From a virus, in the IMG/VR virus record IMGVR_UViG_3300047673_000348, positions 1 to 47,974 of that record: 47,974 nt of DNA; one strand, 5' to 3'. Shown one piece after another: positions 36,961 to 44,554 of this stretch. How positions within the stretch are numbered: position 1 is the first letter of the stretch; every line of letters starts with the position of its first letter. Under the pieces are notes generated by a model that was not told the DNA's origin, did no database searches, and was given only the letters and a program-made list of their open reading frames with translations. Both the position numbers and the translations under genes were made by a program.

Positions 36961-38627
36961 CGGCCGCGACCCAGCAGCGGGTCTTCCTCGGCGGCGGAAG
37001 CGGCAGCCGTAGCACGCCCTGGGTGTTCGACGTCACCGCCCCGGCATACGGGGCGGTCGGTGATGCGCAGGTCGTCGGCGACGGGGCAATGTCGTCCGGC
37101 GTCGCGGTCCTCACCAGCGCAACCGCTAACTGGCCCACGAGCATCGTCGGCAAGTCCATCTCCGTCAAAGGCGCAGCGGCGACCGGCGTCACAACGCTGG
37201 TCACGACCGTCGCGAGCCGACAGAGCGCCACGCAGATCACGCTCAACGCGGTGAACGCCTCCGCGGGCGCCGTGTCCAATGCGGTCGTCATCTGGGGCAC
37301 CAACGACCAAGCCGCGATCCAGGCCGCAGTCGACGCCGCCGAGGCCTACCTCGCCGCCGGTCACACCTACGCGCAGGTCTACTTCCCCCCGAGGGCGTTC
37401 ATCGTCGCCGGGGCCCTGAACGCCAGCAAGAGCGGCAACGGGCAGATCGTTTTCGGGCCCCAGGCCACCACGGGCGTGAAGCGCATCCTGGAATTCCGGG
37501 GCCAGAGCAGCGGCGCGGCAGCGGTGAGGCACTGGCAGCAGGTGGTGCCCCAGTTCGCGGGGTCCTGCATCATCAGCTTCGGCGTGTACGCGTCCACCGC
37601 CGCACAGATCACGAGCATCAACGCGGCCGGGAACCCCGCCGTGATCTGCGGGCCCAACGAGGGCAGCGGGTACGGCGTGGCCGCCGCCTACAGCAACACC
37701 ATGGCCGTGCTGGAGAACCTGGCGATCCTGACCACGCACTCCTCCTTCGGGCTCACCTACGGGGCGTTCAACTTCTACGGGATCGCCAACGCCCGCGTCG
37801 CCCACGTCGGATATGGCACAGCGGGCACCGTGGCATCCCCGTCCACCGACTACACCTCCCCAGGACTGTTCGGCACCGGGCTGAGCTTCGGCGCACTGAT
37901 GCCGGCGCCGGGGAACAACGACTACTCCATCGCCGAAGACCTGAGCTGCGGAGGCGGCTACACCTACGCGATCGCCTTCACCGAGCACGGCGTGATGCTC
38001 CGGCTCATGGTGCTGTACTGCTGGGCAGCCATCTGCGCCGTGGGCACCTACTTCGGCAGCGTCGGCTCCGTACACGCAATGAAGGTGATCTCCGCCTCGG
38101 TGGAGGCATGCGTCCATGAGCTGTACATCATCGGTGCCGGGTCGGAAGGCGTGGGCCCGACCATCCACGTGGACCAGCTGTCGACGGAGTCCAGCACCCC
38201 GAACATCGACGGCAACTCCGCCAACGCGGTGAAGTTCGCCCTGGGATACGCCATCCTGACGGGCCTGTTCACCGAAGCCGGGGTGAGCACATCCGGACCC
38301 TGCGGGATCGAACTGCGCAACGGCCAGGTGCCCCGGGCCATCAAGCGGAAAACCGGGGCGTTCACCGCGTCACCGATCGACCGCACCCTCACCTGCGACA
38401 CGACCAGCGCCGGATTCACCGGAACGCTGCCCGCCGCCGACTTCAACCCGGTGCGGTATGTCTTCCACAACGTGGGCGCCAACGTGCTCGCTGTCGCGAC
38501 TGGCACCGCGCAGACCATCACCACGGGAGCGGTACCTGGCGCCACCAGCGTGAATGTGGCCTCCGGTGCGATCTTGCGCCTGGAAGCGATGTTCGACGGC
38601 AGCGCATGGGGATGGTTCGCCGTCTGA
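36957..38627 (+). CDS. Tailspike with pectate-lyase-like beta-helix (556 aa)
   Basis: Opens with a short head-binding segment and then FDVTAPAYGAVGDAQVVGDG followed by WGTNDQAAIQAAVDAAEAYL, the recognised entry of the Pectate_lyase_3 right-handed beta-helix of phage tailspikes. Repeating beta coils run to about 470, and a C-terminal domain (DRTLTCDTTSAGFTGTLPAA) forms a beta-sandwich end. Likely cleaves or binds host surface polysaccharide. GTG 36957 overlaps the previous stop; sequence further upstream in this frame is not the gene. Confidence 0.82.
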   Translation: MTAATQQRVFLGGGSGSRSTPWVFDVTAPAYGAVGDAQVVGDGAMSSGVAVLTSATANWPTSIVGKSISVKGAAATGVTTLVTTVASRQSATQITLNAVNASAGAVSNAVVIWGTNDQAAIQAAVDAAEAYLAAGHTYAQVYFPPRAFIVAGALNASKSGNGQIVFGPQATTGVKRILEFRGQSSGAAAVRHWQQVVPQFAGSCIISFGVYASTAAQITSINAAGNPAVICGPNEGSGYGVAAAYSNTMAVLENLAILTTHSSFGLTYGAFNFYGIANARVAHVGYGTAGTVASPSTDYTSPGLFGTGLSFGALMPAPGNNDYSIAEDLSCGGGYTYAIAFTEHGVMLRLMVLYCWAAICAVGTYFGSVGSVHAMKVISASVEACVHELYIIGAGSEGVGPTIHVDQLSTESSTPNIDGNSANAVKFALGYAILTGLFTEAGVSTSGPCGIELRNGQVPRAIKRKTGAFTASPIDRTLTCDTTSAGFTGTLPAADFNPVRYVFHNVGANVLAVATGTAQTITTGAVPGATSVNVASGAILRLEAMFDGSAWGWFAV

Positions 38628-38655
38628 CCCTGTCCCGGCCGAAAAGGACCCGCTC

Positions 38656-38835
38656 ATGATCCGATGCCCCGCGACCGCCACGCTCACCATCGACGGTCAG
38701 CCCCTCGAACTCCGCTGCGTTCACTGGGGCGACGAACCCGACGGCCGCCACCAAGGCGACCACCTCATCCACACGTCGCCCGCCATGGGCGACGACCCCA
38801 CCTGGACCAACGACGATCCGCTGAACGCGGAGTAG
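38656..38835 (+). CDS. Small protein (59 aa)
   Basis: ATG 38656 follows AAAAGGA. Beta-type product (CPATATLTIDGQPLELRCVH) with a Cys pair and a His-rich end (HQGDHLIHTSP). Sits behind the spike gene. Unknown function. Confidence 0.6.
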   Translation: MIRCPATATLTIDGQPLELRCVHWGDEPDGRHQGDHLIHTSPAMGDDPTWTNDDPLNAE

Positions 38836-38856
38836 CGCGCCCGAGGGAGAGCCCGC

Positions 38857-39138
38857 ATGCCCACGCCGAGGGTCGGCAGCATCGTGCACTACGTCAGCTA
38901 CGGGACCCCGGGCGGCGAGTACACCTCGCAGTGCCGCGCGGCGATCGTCACCGCAGTCCCCGACATCCTGTCCGGCGGCCTGTACGGCAAGGTCCCCGAT
39001 GTGCACCTGTGCGTCCTCAACCCCGAAGGTTTCTTCTTCAATCAGAACGTGCAGTACGACGACCCCGCAGACCACGACCCCGGCAACGGCGAAGGGCCGC
39101 GCGGTGGCACCTGGCACTGGCCGGAGATCGTCGGGTAG
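38857..39138 (+). CDS. Small beta-rich protein (93 aa)
   Basis: ATG 38857 follows GAGGGAGAG. Begins VGSIVHYVSYGTPGGEYTSQ and has VHLCVLNPEGFFFNQNVQYD: an SH3-like small beta protein that recurs next to tail genes in Streptomyces phages. Function unknown. Confidence 0.65.
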   Translation: MPTPRVGSIVHYVSYGTPGGEYTSQCRAAIVTAVPDILSGGLYGKVPDVHLCVLNPEGFFFNQNVQYDDPADHDPGNGEGPRGGTWHWPEIVG

Positions 39139-39152
39139 TGGAGGCTGGACGC

Positions 39153-39449
39153 ATGAAGTTCCGCCGTTGCAAGCCCGAGCCGCCAGCGCCACGAGCCAAT
39201 CCGACGCGCATTGCGGTCCTCGAATGCGACCTGCTCGGCATCCAGCCCGAGCCCGGAACGGCGGCTTGGGTGGTCGTCGCGCTGCGCCAGTTCGGCAACT
39301 GCCTGGCCCATCAGCCCGCTGACGTCACCATATGCGGCGGAGCGCATCACGCACGGTGTATCCGCTGTGGACGCAGCATGATCCAGGGAGACGACGGGGT
39401 ATGGCAGGTCGCGCGAACTACCGAACCCGCGAGGAATGTGTCGACCTGA
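39153..39449 (+). CDS. Hypothetical protein (98 aa)
   Basis: ATG 39153 follows GGAGGC. Helical middle (GTAAWVVVALRQFGNCLAHQ) and a C-terminal HHARCIRCGRSMIQGDDGVW with a CxxC motif. The 3' end overlaps the next gene by 49 bp in another frame, so one of the two may start later than given. Confidence 0.55.
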   Translation: MKFRRCKPEPPAPRANPTRIAVLECDLLGIQPEPGTAAWVVVALRQFGNCLAHQPADVTICGGAHHARCIRCGRSMIQGDDGVWQVARTTEPARNVST

Positions 39450-39694
39450 TCTGCCGCCTCACCCCGCCCCTCGTGCACCCCATCGTGATGCTCGCCGGGG
39501 GCAGGCAGATCCTCCAAGCGGCAGTCTGCGAAGAGACCTACTACGTCTCCGCTCAGGCTGTCGGCATCCCTGAGGGCGAAGCGCACGAGCTGCTGCAGCA
39601 GATGACAGACCGAGGCATGCGCCCCACCACGCCGCGCGACTACCGCAACGCATGGAGTTGGCTCCTCGAACGCTATTTCGCGGACAAGGCGTAG
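39401..39694 (+). CDS. Hypothetical helical protein (97 aa)
   Basis: ATG 39401 (GGGAG about 10 nt upstream). Product NYRTREECVDLICRLTPPLV, ILQAAVCEETYYVSAQAVGI and AWSWLLERYFADK is helical with two Cys. Overlap with the preceding gene is longer than usual here. Family not recognised. Confidence 0.55.
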   Translation: MAGRANYRTREECVDLICRLTPPLVHPIVMLAGGRQILQAAVCEETYYVSAQAVGIPEGEAHELLQQMTDRGMRPTTPRDYRNAWSWLLERYFADKA

Positions 39695-39724
39695 CCGCCA
39701 ACGCAGAGCGATGCGGCGACCAGG

Positions 39725-39955
39725 TCAGACCGTAGGGCCACCCTCGCCCCGCCGCCACGGCCGATCCTTCCCGCCCGGCCGAAGCGTCACCTCCGGATCC
39801 GGCCCCGTCCGCCGCTGACGCGCCGTCGCCGCCACCGAGCCCAGCATCAACAGGCCACCGACCACCAGCCAGACGACCGTGAACTCGGCGATCACGCCGA
39901 ACATCAGCACAGCCAGACCCACCACGAACACACCCAGCGCAGCATCGCTCCGCAC
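39725..39955 (-). CDS. Small membrane protein (76 aa), minus strand
   Basis: GTG 39955 is preceded by GAGGGGG on the minus strand. Two TM helices (ALGVFVVGLAVLMFGVIAEF, VVWLVVGGLLMLGSVAA) and a highly basic C-terminal half (ARQRRTGPDPEVTLRPGGKD). Divergent from the XRE regulator at 40097. An exclusion or regulatory membrane peptide is possible. Confidence 0.55.
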   Translation of the reverse strand: MRSDAALGVFVVGLAVLMFGVIAEFTVVWLVVGGLLMLGSVAATARQRRTGPDPEVTLRPGGKDRPWRRGEGGPTV

Positions 39956-40046
39956 GGCACACCCCCTCGCCCTTTGAGGCGACCAAGGTACGGCAGGAAT
40001 CGCCGACCACACCCCATACGCCCGCAGATTGGTCCCTGCGGGAAGG

Positions 40047-40079
40047 AAGGCCCGACGTTCCAGGCGTCGGGCCTTCCGC
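40047..40079. terminator. 13-bp hairpin upstream of the XRE regulator
   Basis: GGAAGGCCCGACG, loop TTCCAGG, CGTCGGGCCTTCC: perfect 13-bp stem ending 17 bases before the ATG at 40097, in a divergent gap; it would insulate or attenuate. Confidence 0.6.
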
Positions 40080-40096
40080 GCTCCCTGGAGGCGAAC

Positions 40097-40531
40097 ATGG
40101 CCAAGACTGCAATCCAAACCGGTGACACCGGGCAGCATGTGGCGCGGAACATCCTGCGCCTTCGCAAGGCTCGGGCCCTTACGGTGCGTGGGCTTTCGGA
40201 GCTACTCGCTACGGCCGGAAGGTTCGTCCCAGCTTCCGGCATCACCAAGATGGAGCAAGGCGAGCGGCGCATAGATGTGGACGACCTCACCGCCCTCGCC
40301 GGGGTCTTCGGCGTCTCGCCCTCCGCTCTACTACTGCCACTCACCGACGACCCCGGCACCACAGTCGAGATCACCGGAGTCGGGTCAGTGCCTGCCGATG
40401 AGGCGTGGGACTGGGTGGACGGCCGCCGTCGGCTTGACCAGCCCTGCCCCAACCTGGACACGGCCTGTCTGGAGTACGCGCTGCACTCCCGGCCGCCAAT
40501 CCGCCGGACGAAGGAACTCGGTCGTGGCTAG
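40097..40531 (+). CDS. XRE-family transcriptional regulator (144 aa)
   Basis: Residues 12-75 form a Cro/C1-type helix-turn-helix (HVARNILRLRKARALTVRGL, ASGITKMEQGERRIDVDDLT, ALAGVFGVSPSALL). The C-terminal 60 residues may be a dimer or effector part (TVEITGVGSVPADEAWDWVD). ATG 40097 follows GGAGGCGA. It sits at the entry of the packaging module and may control it, or act as an immunity-type repressor. Overlaps the HNH gene by 8 bp. Confidence 0.75.
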   Translation: MAKTAIQTGDTGQHVARNILRLRKARALTVRGLSELLATAGRFVPASGITKMEQGERRIDVDDLTALAGVFGVSPSALLLPLTDDPGTTVEITGVGSVPADEAWDWVDGRRRLDQPCPNLDTACLEYALHSRPPIRRTKELGRG

Positions 40532-40910
40532 GCGCGGAGGCTGGCGAGTTTGTTCGAAACCCGGCTGCCCCGAGTTCTCGCAGGGCGGTCGCTGCGACGG
40601 CTGCAAGGCCGAAGCCGAGAAGACGCGTGGCACCGCCAAGCAGCGCGGCTACGGCGGCACCCGATGGCGGACCGCGCGACGTACCGTCCTCGACCGTGAC
40701 CCCCGATGCGTCTGTACCGACGAAGGACACGGCCACAACGGACAGTGCCCCGAGCCATCCACCGTGGCCGACCACTACCCCGACGAACGCCGCGACCTCG
40801 TCGCAACTGGCGTACCCGACCCCGACGCACCCCACCGCATGCGAGGCGTGTGCGCCGACTGCCACAACCGCAAAACAGCCGCCACGGTGCCCGGAGGATT
40901 TTGCGCATGA
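40524..40910 (+). CDS. HNH endonuclease, packaging type (128 aa)
   Basis: C10, C15, C24, C27 form an N-terminal zinc site. D83-H84 and C110xxC113-H114-N115 complete a small HNH nuclease, with RGYGGTRWRTARRTVLDRD before it. Small HNH proteins of this type next to terminase genes assist cos cleavage in HK97-like phages, and here the terminase genes follow within 2 kb. GTG 40524 follows AAGGA and lies in the end of the regulator gene. Active-site residues are intact. Confidence 0.85.
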   Translation: MARRGGWRVCSKPGCPEFSQGGRCDGCKAEAEKTRGTAKQRGYGGTRWRTARRTVLDRDPRCVCTDEGHGHNGQCPEPSTVADHYPDERRDLVATGVPDPDAPHRMRGVCADCHNRKTAATVPGGFCA

Positions 40911-41176
40911 GCAAGGACGGCCACCGCACCCACGCCGTGCAGATCAGCAGCAACGGATGGCGGCACCGGATCACAGTGGACGGCGTCGACCTGTCGCACG
41001 GACTGAGAGGCGCCGTCCTCACCATCGCGCCTGGTGAACTACCCACGCTCGCGATCGACCCGGTCATCTACGAACTCGACGCCACCGAACTCCAGCCCGC
41101 CCGCGTCATCGTCGACGACCACGCAGCCAAGGCCCTCATCGCACTCGGCTGGACACCACCCAAGGAGGCAACGTGA
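40907..41176 (+). CDS. Hypothetical protein (89 aa)
   Basis: ATGA coupling to the HNH gene. Beta-rich product (HAVQISSNGWRHRITVDGVD; YELDATELQPARVIVDDHAA) of the sort found in phage head/packaging clusters. Stop overlaps the next GTG. Family not recognised. Confidence 0.65.
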   Translation: MSKDGHRTHAVQISSNGWRHRITVDGVDLSHGLRGAVLTIAPGELPTLAIDPVIYELDATELQPARVIVDDHAAKALIALGWTPPKEAT

Positions 41177-41418
41177 CCACCAAGGCCAAGCCGGAGCCCA
41201 CAGTCGACGAGCAGGCCGAGGCAGAGCAGGCAGTCCAGCCCGAGCCGGCGGCCGTCGAGCAGACAGTCGTCGAAGGCCCGCGCTGCGGCGCACCGCACTT
41301 CCTGCCCGTCCTCGCCGGACACGTCGCCTGCCAACTGGACGCCCAATACCTGGAGCCCGGCGAGGCCGGACACGAGCACCGGTACCAGGACGGCGACGCG
41401 CTCTACACCTGGACGTGA
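41173..41418 (+). CDS. Small protein with acidic N-terminus (81 aa)
   Basis: Coupled GTG. An acidic Glu/Gln/Ala-rich leader (about 35 residues) precedes CGAPHFLPVLAGHVACQLDA and HEHRYQDGDALYTW, with C/H residues that could bind metal. Unknown function. Confidence 0.6.
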   Translation: MTTKAKPEPTVDEQAEAEQAVQPEPAAVEQTVVEGPRCGAPHFLPVLAGHVACQLDAQYLEPGEAGHEHRYQDGDALYTWT

Positions 41419-41494
41419 GTGACCATCAACACCCCAGCGTGACACGGCAATTCAGCGCCGCGCGCATGCTGACCTGGGACAATGGAACGAAGAA

Positions 41495-41524
41495 CCCCGG
41501 CGAGTGCTGGTAACACTCCCGGGG
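41495..41524. other. Bulged hairpin before the second HNH gene
   Basis: CCCCGG-C-GAGTG pairs with CACTC-CCGGGG around CTGGTAA; the 136-bp gap otherwise shows nothing firm. Confidence 0.4.
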
Positions 41525-41554
41525 CCGTGGTCCACCTGATGAAGGCAGGTCGAC

Positions 41555-42292
41555 GTGGTCGATCGTATATGCACGCTGCCCGAATGTTCCAAGCCGCATC
41601 GAGCCAAGGGCCTGTGCTCTACGCACTACAACCAGCTCAAGCCCGACCGGCACCCGAAGACCACGGTCCCATGCACGCAGTGCAAGACGCCGTGCGTGAA
41701 GGAAGTGGGGCGCGACCGCCGGTATGGCGGGCTGTTCTGCTCGATGGCCTGTCGGGACGCGTGGCGCCAAGCGACAGGCAACAACCCGGCGCCGAGCCCC
41801 GAGGCTAGAGCGGCCGGACGGACGGCATTGCGGGCGATCCAGGCGACCCGACGCTGGAAGGCCCGAGCCAAGGTGAGGCGAGCCGCACGCGGTACGCGCG
41901 GCACGCGGTGGGTAGGCGGCAACTGCGAGCGGTGCGGCAGCTTGTTCGTGGCGCCAGACAAGGGGGCCGACGGGGCGCGCTATTGCAGCGACCGTTGCGC
42001 CCTTCGCTCATCTTCATCGCGACGCCGCGCGCGCCTGCGAAGCGCCAAAGTCGAACGGTATTCACGGCACGGGATCTTCGAGCGCGACGGATGGCGCTGC
42101 CACATATGCCAGCGCAAGACGCGCAAGGCGGAGGTCGTGCCGCATCCCCTGGCACCCACCATCGACCACCTCATCCCGCTTGCTCGGGGTGGAAGTGATA
42201 CGCCGGCCAATGTGGCGACGGCACACTTCATCTGCAACTCGATCAAGGGCGATGGCGCCGGCGGGCGTGGCGATCAACTCGCGATTATGTGA
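41555..42292 (+). CDS. HNH endonuclease with zinc fingers, homing-like (245 aa)
   Basis: Three Cys/His-rich units (CTLPECSKPHRAKGLCSTHY; CTQCKTPC ... CSMAC; CERCGSLF ... CSDRC) precede a C-terminal HNH core (about 178-232): FERDGWRCHICQRKT, then TIDHLIPLARGGSDTPANVA and FICNSIKGD. The zinc fingers would give sequence specificity, the layout of free-standing homing endonucleases of phages. It is a second HNH beside the packaging-type one and stands alone between gaps of 136 and 200 bp, as an inserted gene would. GTG 41555 follows AAGGCAGG. Confidence 0.8.
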   Translation: MVDRICTLPECSKPHRAKGLCSTHYNQLKPDRHPKTTVPCTQCKTPCVKEVGRDRRYGGLFCSMACRDAWRQATGNNPAPSPEARAAGRTALRAIQATRRWKARAKVRRAARGTRGTRWVGGNCERCGSLFVAPDKGADGARYCSDRCALRSSSSRRRARLRSAKVERYSRHGIFERDGWRCHICQRKTRKAEVVPHPLAPTIDHLIPLARGGSDTPANVATAHFICNSIKGDGAGGRGDQLAIM

Positions 42293-42321
42293 TCGTCTGG
42301 CATCACGCACCGTGACACCCC

Positions 42322-42403
42322 TGGGGACCTTCCCTGAATCGGACATAAGGGACGGACCGTCGGGGAGGTAGTTCGCGGTGCATACGGGTCCCCAAAATCG
42401 GAC
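42322..42403. promoter_or_regulatory. Repeat-containing gap before terS (candidate cos/pac region)
   Basis: The 200-bp gap upstream of the small terminase gene holds an inverted pair TGGGGACC (42322-42329)/GGTCCCCA (42387-42394) and a direct pair AATCGGAC (42337-42344, 42396-42403), the second of each 59-65 bp after the first. Terminase recognition and cutting sites usually lie here. Confidence 0.45.
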
Positions 42404-42437
42404 GATCTTGAACGTGTAGCTCTGTGTAACTGACGCT

Positions 42438-42475
42438 CCGCCGCAACGGCGGGCGCCGGCGTGCCGCAACGGCAC
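42438..42475. other. Two tandem hairpins with CAA loops
   Basis: CCGCCG-CAA-CGGCGG (42438-42452) and GTGCCG-CAA-CGGCAC (42461-42475) directly before the terS ribosome binding site AAGGAG. Same loop, different stems. Possible translational control or terminator pair. Confidence 0.5.
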
Positions 42476-42492
42476 CAAGGAGAGTGATCAGC

Positions 42493-42945
42493 ATGGGTGC
42501 AGGACCCCTGCCCAAGGACCCCTCGCAGCGGCGCCGGCGCAACGCCGACACGGTGACGACGACCGTCCTACCGGCCGACGGACCTGATGGAGAGACCCCG
42601 GGGCTTCCCGGCGGTCACGACTACGACAGTCGCACGCTGTCCTGGTACGAGACGTGGCGAACCTCGCCGCAGGCTGCAACGTTCCTTATGACGGACTGGC
42701 AGCGGCTGCACATGCTCGCCGAGTTGGTTGAACAGTATTGGCAGGAGCCGCGAAAGGACCTCCTGTCGGAGATCCGACTCAACGAGGCCGCTCTGGGTGG
42801 CACAGCTGCGGATCGAATCCGGATGAGGTGGGTTGTCGCCGATCCGGAGCCCGCCGCGGCTGCAAAGACGCCACGGGCTGGCCGAGGCGCCACTTCTCGC
42901 CGTGACCGAATCCTGAAGGCTGTCGATGACCAGGCAGACGCCTGA
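42493..42945 (+). CDS. terS: Phage terminase small subunit (150 aa)
   Basis: Basic N-terminus (GPLPKDPSQRRRRNADTV), a linker, then WYETWRTSPQAATFLMTDWQ, the helical core common to actinophage small terminases, and EIRLNEAALGGTAADRIRMR. The C-terminal tail is Ala/Arg/Lys-rich. The protein would bind the packaging site and recruit the large subunit. ATG 42493 is 10 nt from AAGGAG; the gene overlaps terL by 20 bp. Confidence 0.82.
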   Translation: MGAGPLPKDPSQRRRRNADTVTTTVLPADGPDGETPGLPGGHDYDSRTLSWYETWRTSPQAATFLMTDWQRLHMLAELVEQYWQEPRKDLLSEIRLNEAALGGTAADRIRMRWVVADPEPAAAAKTPRAGRGATSRRDRILKAVDDQADA

Positions 42946-44545
42946 TCCCGACCGGTTCGTCTCCCTGGGCTTTACCGCGGTCGAATGGATCGAGACCTAC
43001 CTGTGTCACGGCCCAGGTGACGTGCAGGGCGATGATCTGGAAATCGACGACGAGATGCACGCCTTCATCGTCAAGGCTTACAGACTCGACGCAGCGACAG
43101 GTCGCCGGAAGGTCAATCGGGCCTTCTTGTCTCGTCCCAAGGGCCGCGCAAAGAGCGAACTCGCCGGCGCACTGGTCTGCTTTGAGGCGCTTGGGCCTTG
43201 CCGTTTCGACGGCTGGGATGCCAATGGTGAGCCGGTAGGCCGTGAGCAGGTGTATCCGTTCATCCGTTGCCTGGCGACGGAGGAGAACCAGTCGGGCAAC
43301 ACCTACGACAACGTCACGGCGATGCTGGAGCACCTTGTTGAGAACTTCGGCGATGAGTTCCCTGGTATCGACCTGGGACGGTCGGCGCAGTCATCGAGCC
43401 GCATCTTCATCGAGGGCGGCGGGGAGATCGTTCCGTCAACGTCGAGCGGTGCTGCGAAGGACGGCGGCAAGGAGACGTTCTCGGTCTTCGATGAAACGCA
43501 CCTGTATGTGCTGCCCGAGCTGAAGGCTATGCACAAGACGGTGCGCCGTAACCTGACCAAGCGGAAGCGCGCCGAGCCGTGGTCGCTGGAAACATCGACG
43601 ATGTACGCGCTTGGCGAGGAGTCTGTGGCCGAGGCGACGCACGAGTACGCGAAGGCCGTGAAGGCGGGCCGAGTAAGGGACGGCGGCCTGCTTTTCGACC
43701 ATCGTGAGGCCCCGCACGTCGAGGATCTACACGATGACGAGCAGCTGCTGCCAGCCCTGGAGTTCGTCTATGGCGACGCTGCGCCCTGGATGGATCTGGA
43801 GCGGATCGCGTCGGACATGCGGGAGCCGGATACGGACCCGGCGGACGCGCGCCGCTACTTCCTGAATCAGCCAGGAACGGCGTCGGCGAAAGCATTCGAC
43901 AAGGCCCAGTGGGCGACGTTGGCGAACTCCGAGTTCGTGGTGCCCGCGAAAGAGCCGATCGTCATTGGCTTCGATGGGGCGAAGTGGCGGGATGCCACCG
44001 GGTTTGTGGCTACGCACCTGGAGACCGGCTTCCAGTGGCCGTTGGGGGTGTGGGAGGCGCCGCTGAACAAGCAGGAGGCCGAGGAGTGGGAGGTACCGGA
44101 GGTCGAGGTCAACCTGACACTCGCCGAGGCCTTCGACACCTGGACCGTGGTGCGCGTCTATGCCGATCCGCCCTGGTACGAGGAGACGGTCGCGGCATGG
44201 CAAGGCAAGTACGGGGAGAAGGTCGTCTCCGAGTGGTGGACTCACCGCGACCGAGCGATGGCTTTCGCGCTTCGGGGCTACAAGACGGCGCAGACGGCCG
44301 GGGACCTAACGCACGACGGTGACGAGGCGTTCGCTCGGCACATAGCGAATGCCGTAAAGCGCAACGCGCGTGCTCGGGATGACGAGGGCAAGCCGATGTG
44401 GACGATCCAGAAGGACCGCCACGACTCGCCCCGAAAGATCGACATTGCCATGGCCGGCTGCCTTTCGTGGGAAGCCCGGCGGGACGCGATCGCTGCAGGC
44501 CAGAACAAGCCCAAGAAGAAGTCGAAGATGCTGATTCTGCGCTAG
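42926..44545 (+). CDS. terL: Phage terminase large subunit (539 aa)
   Basis: The packaging motor and headful/cos nuclease. A deviant Walker A R70-P-K-G-R-A-K76-S77 follows VNRAFLS, and Walker B F188-D-E190 appears in FSVFDETH. A coupling region and a C-terminal RNase H-like nuclease domain begin at VIGFDGAKWRDATGF (first catalytic Asp), with VYADPPWYEE and a final DSPRKIDIAMAGCLSWEARR. Length is typical. The start overlaps terS, as usual for paired terminase genes. All expected motifs are present, so it should be functional. Confidence 0.92.
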   Translation: MTRQTPDPDRFVSLGFTAVEWIETYLCHGPGDVQGDDLEIDDEMHAFIVKAYRLDAATGRRKVNRAFLSRPKGRAKSELAGALVCFEALGPCRFDGWDANGEPVGREQVYPFIRCLATEENQSGNTYDNVTAMLEHLVENFGDEFPGIDLGRSAQSSSRIFIEGGGEIVPSTSSGAAKDGGKETFSVFDETHLYVLPELKAMHKTVRRNLTKRKRAEPWSLETSTMYALGEESVAEATHEYAKAVKAGRVRDGGLLFDHREAPHVEDLHDDEQLLPALEFVYGDAAPWMDLERIASDMREPDTDPADARRYFLNQPGTASAKAFDKAQWATLANSEFVVPAKEPIVIGFDGAKWRDATGFVATHLETGFQWPLGVWEAPLNKQEAEEWEVPEVEVNLTLAEAFDTWTVVRVYADPPWYEETVAAWQGKYGEKVVSEWWTHRDRAMAFALRGYKTAQTAGDLTHDGDEAFARHIANAVKRNARARDDEGKPMWTIQKDRHDSPRKIDIAMAGCLSWEARRDAIAAGQNKPKKKSKMLILR

Positions 44546-44554
44546 GGGGTGCCT

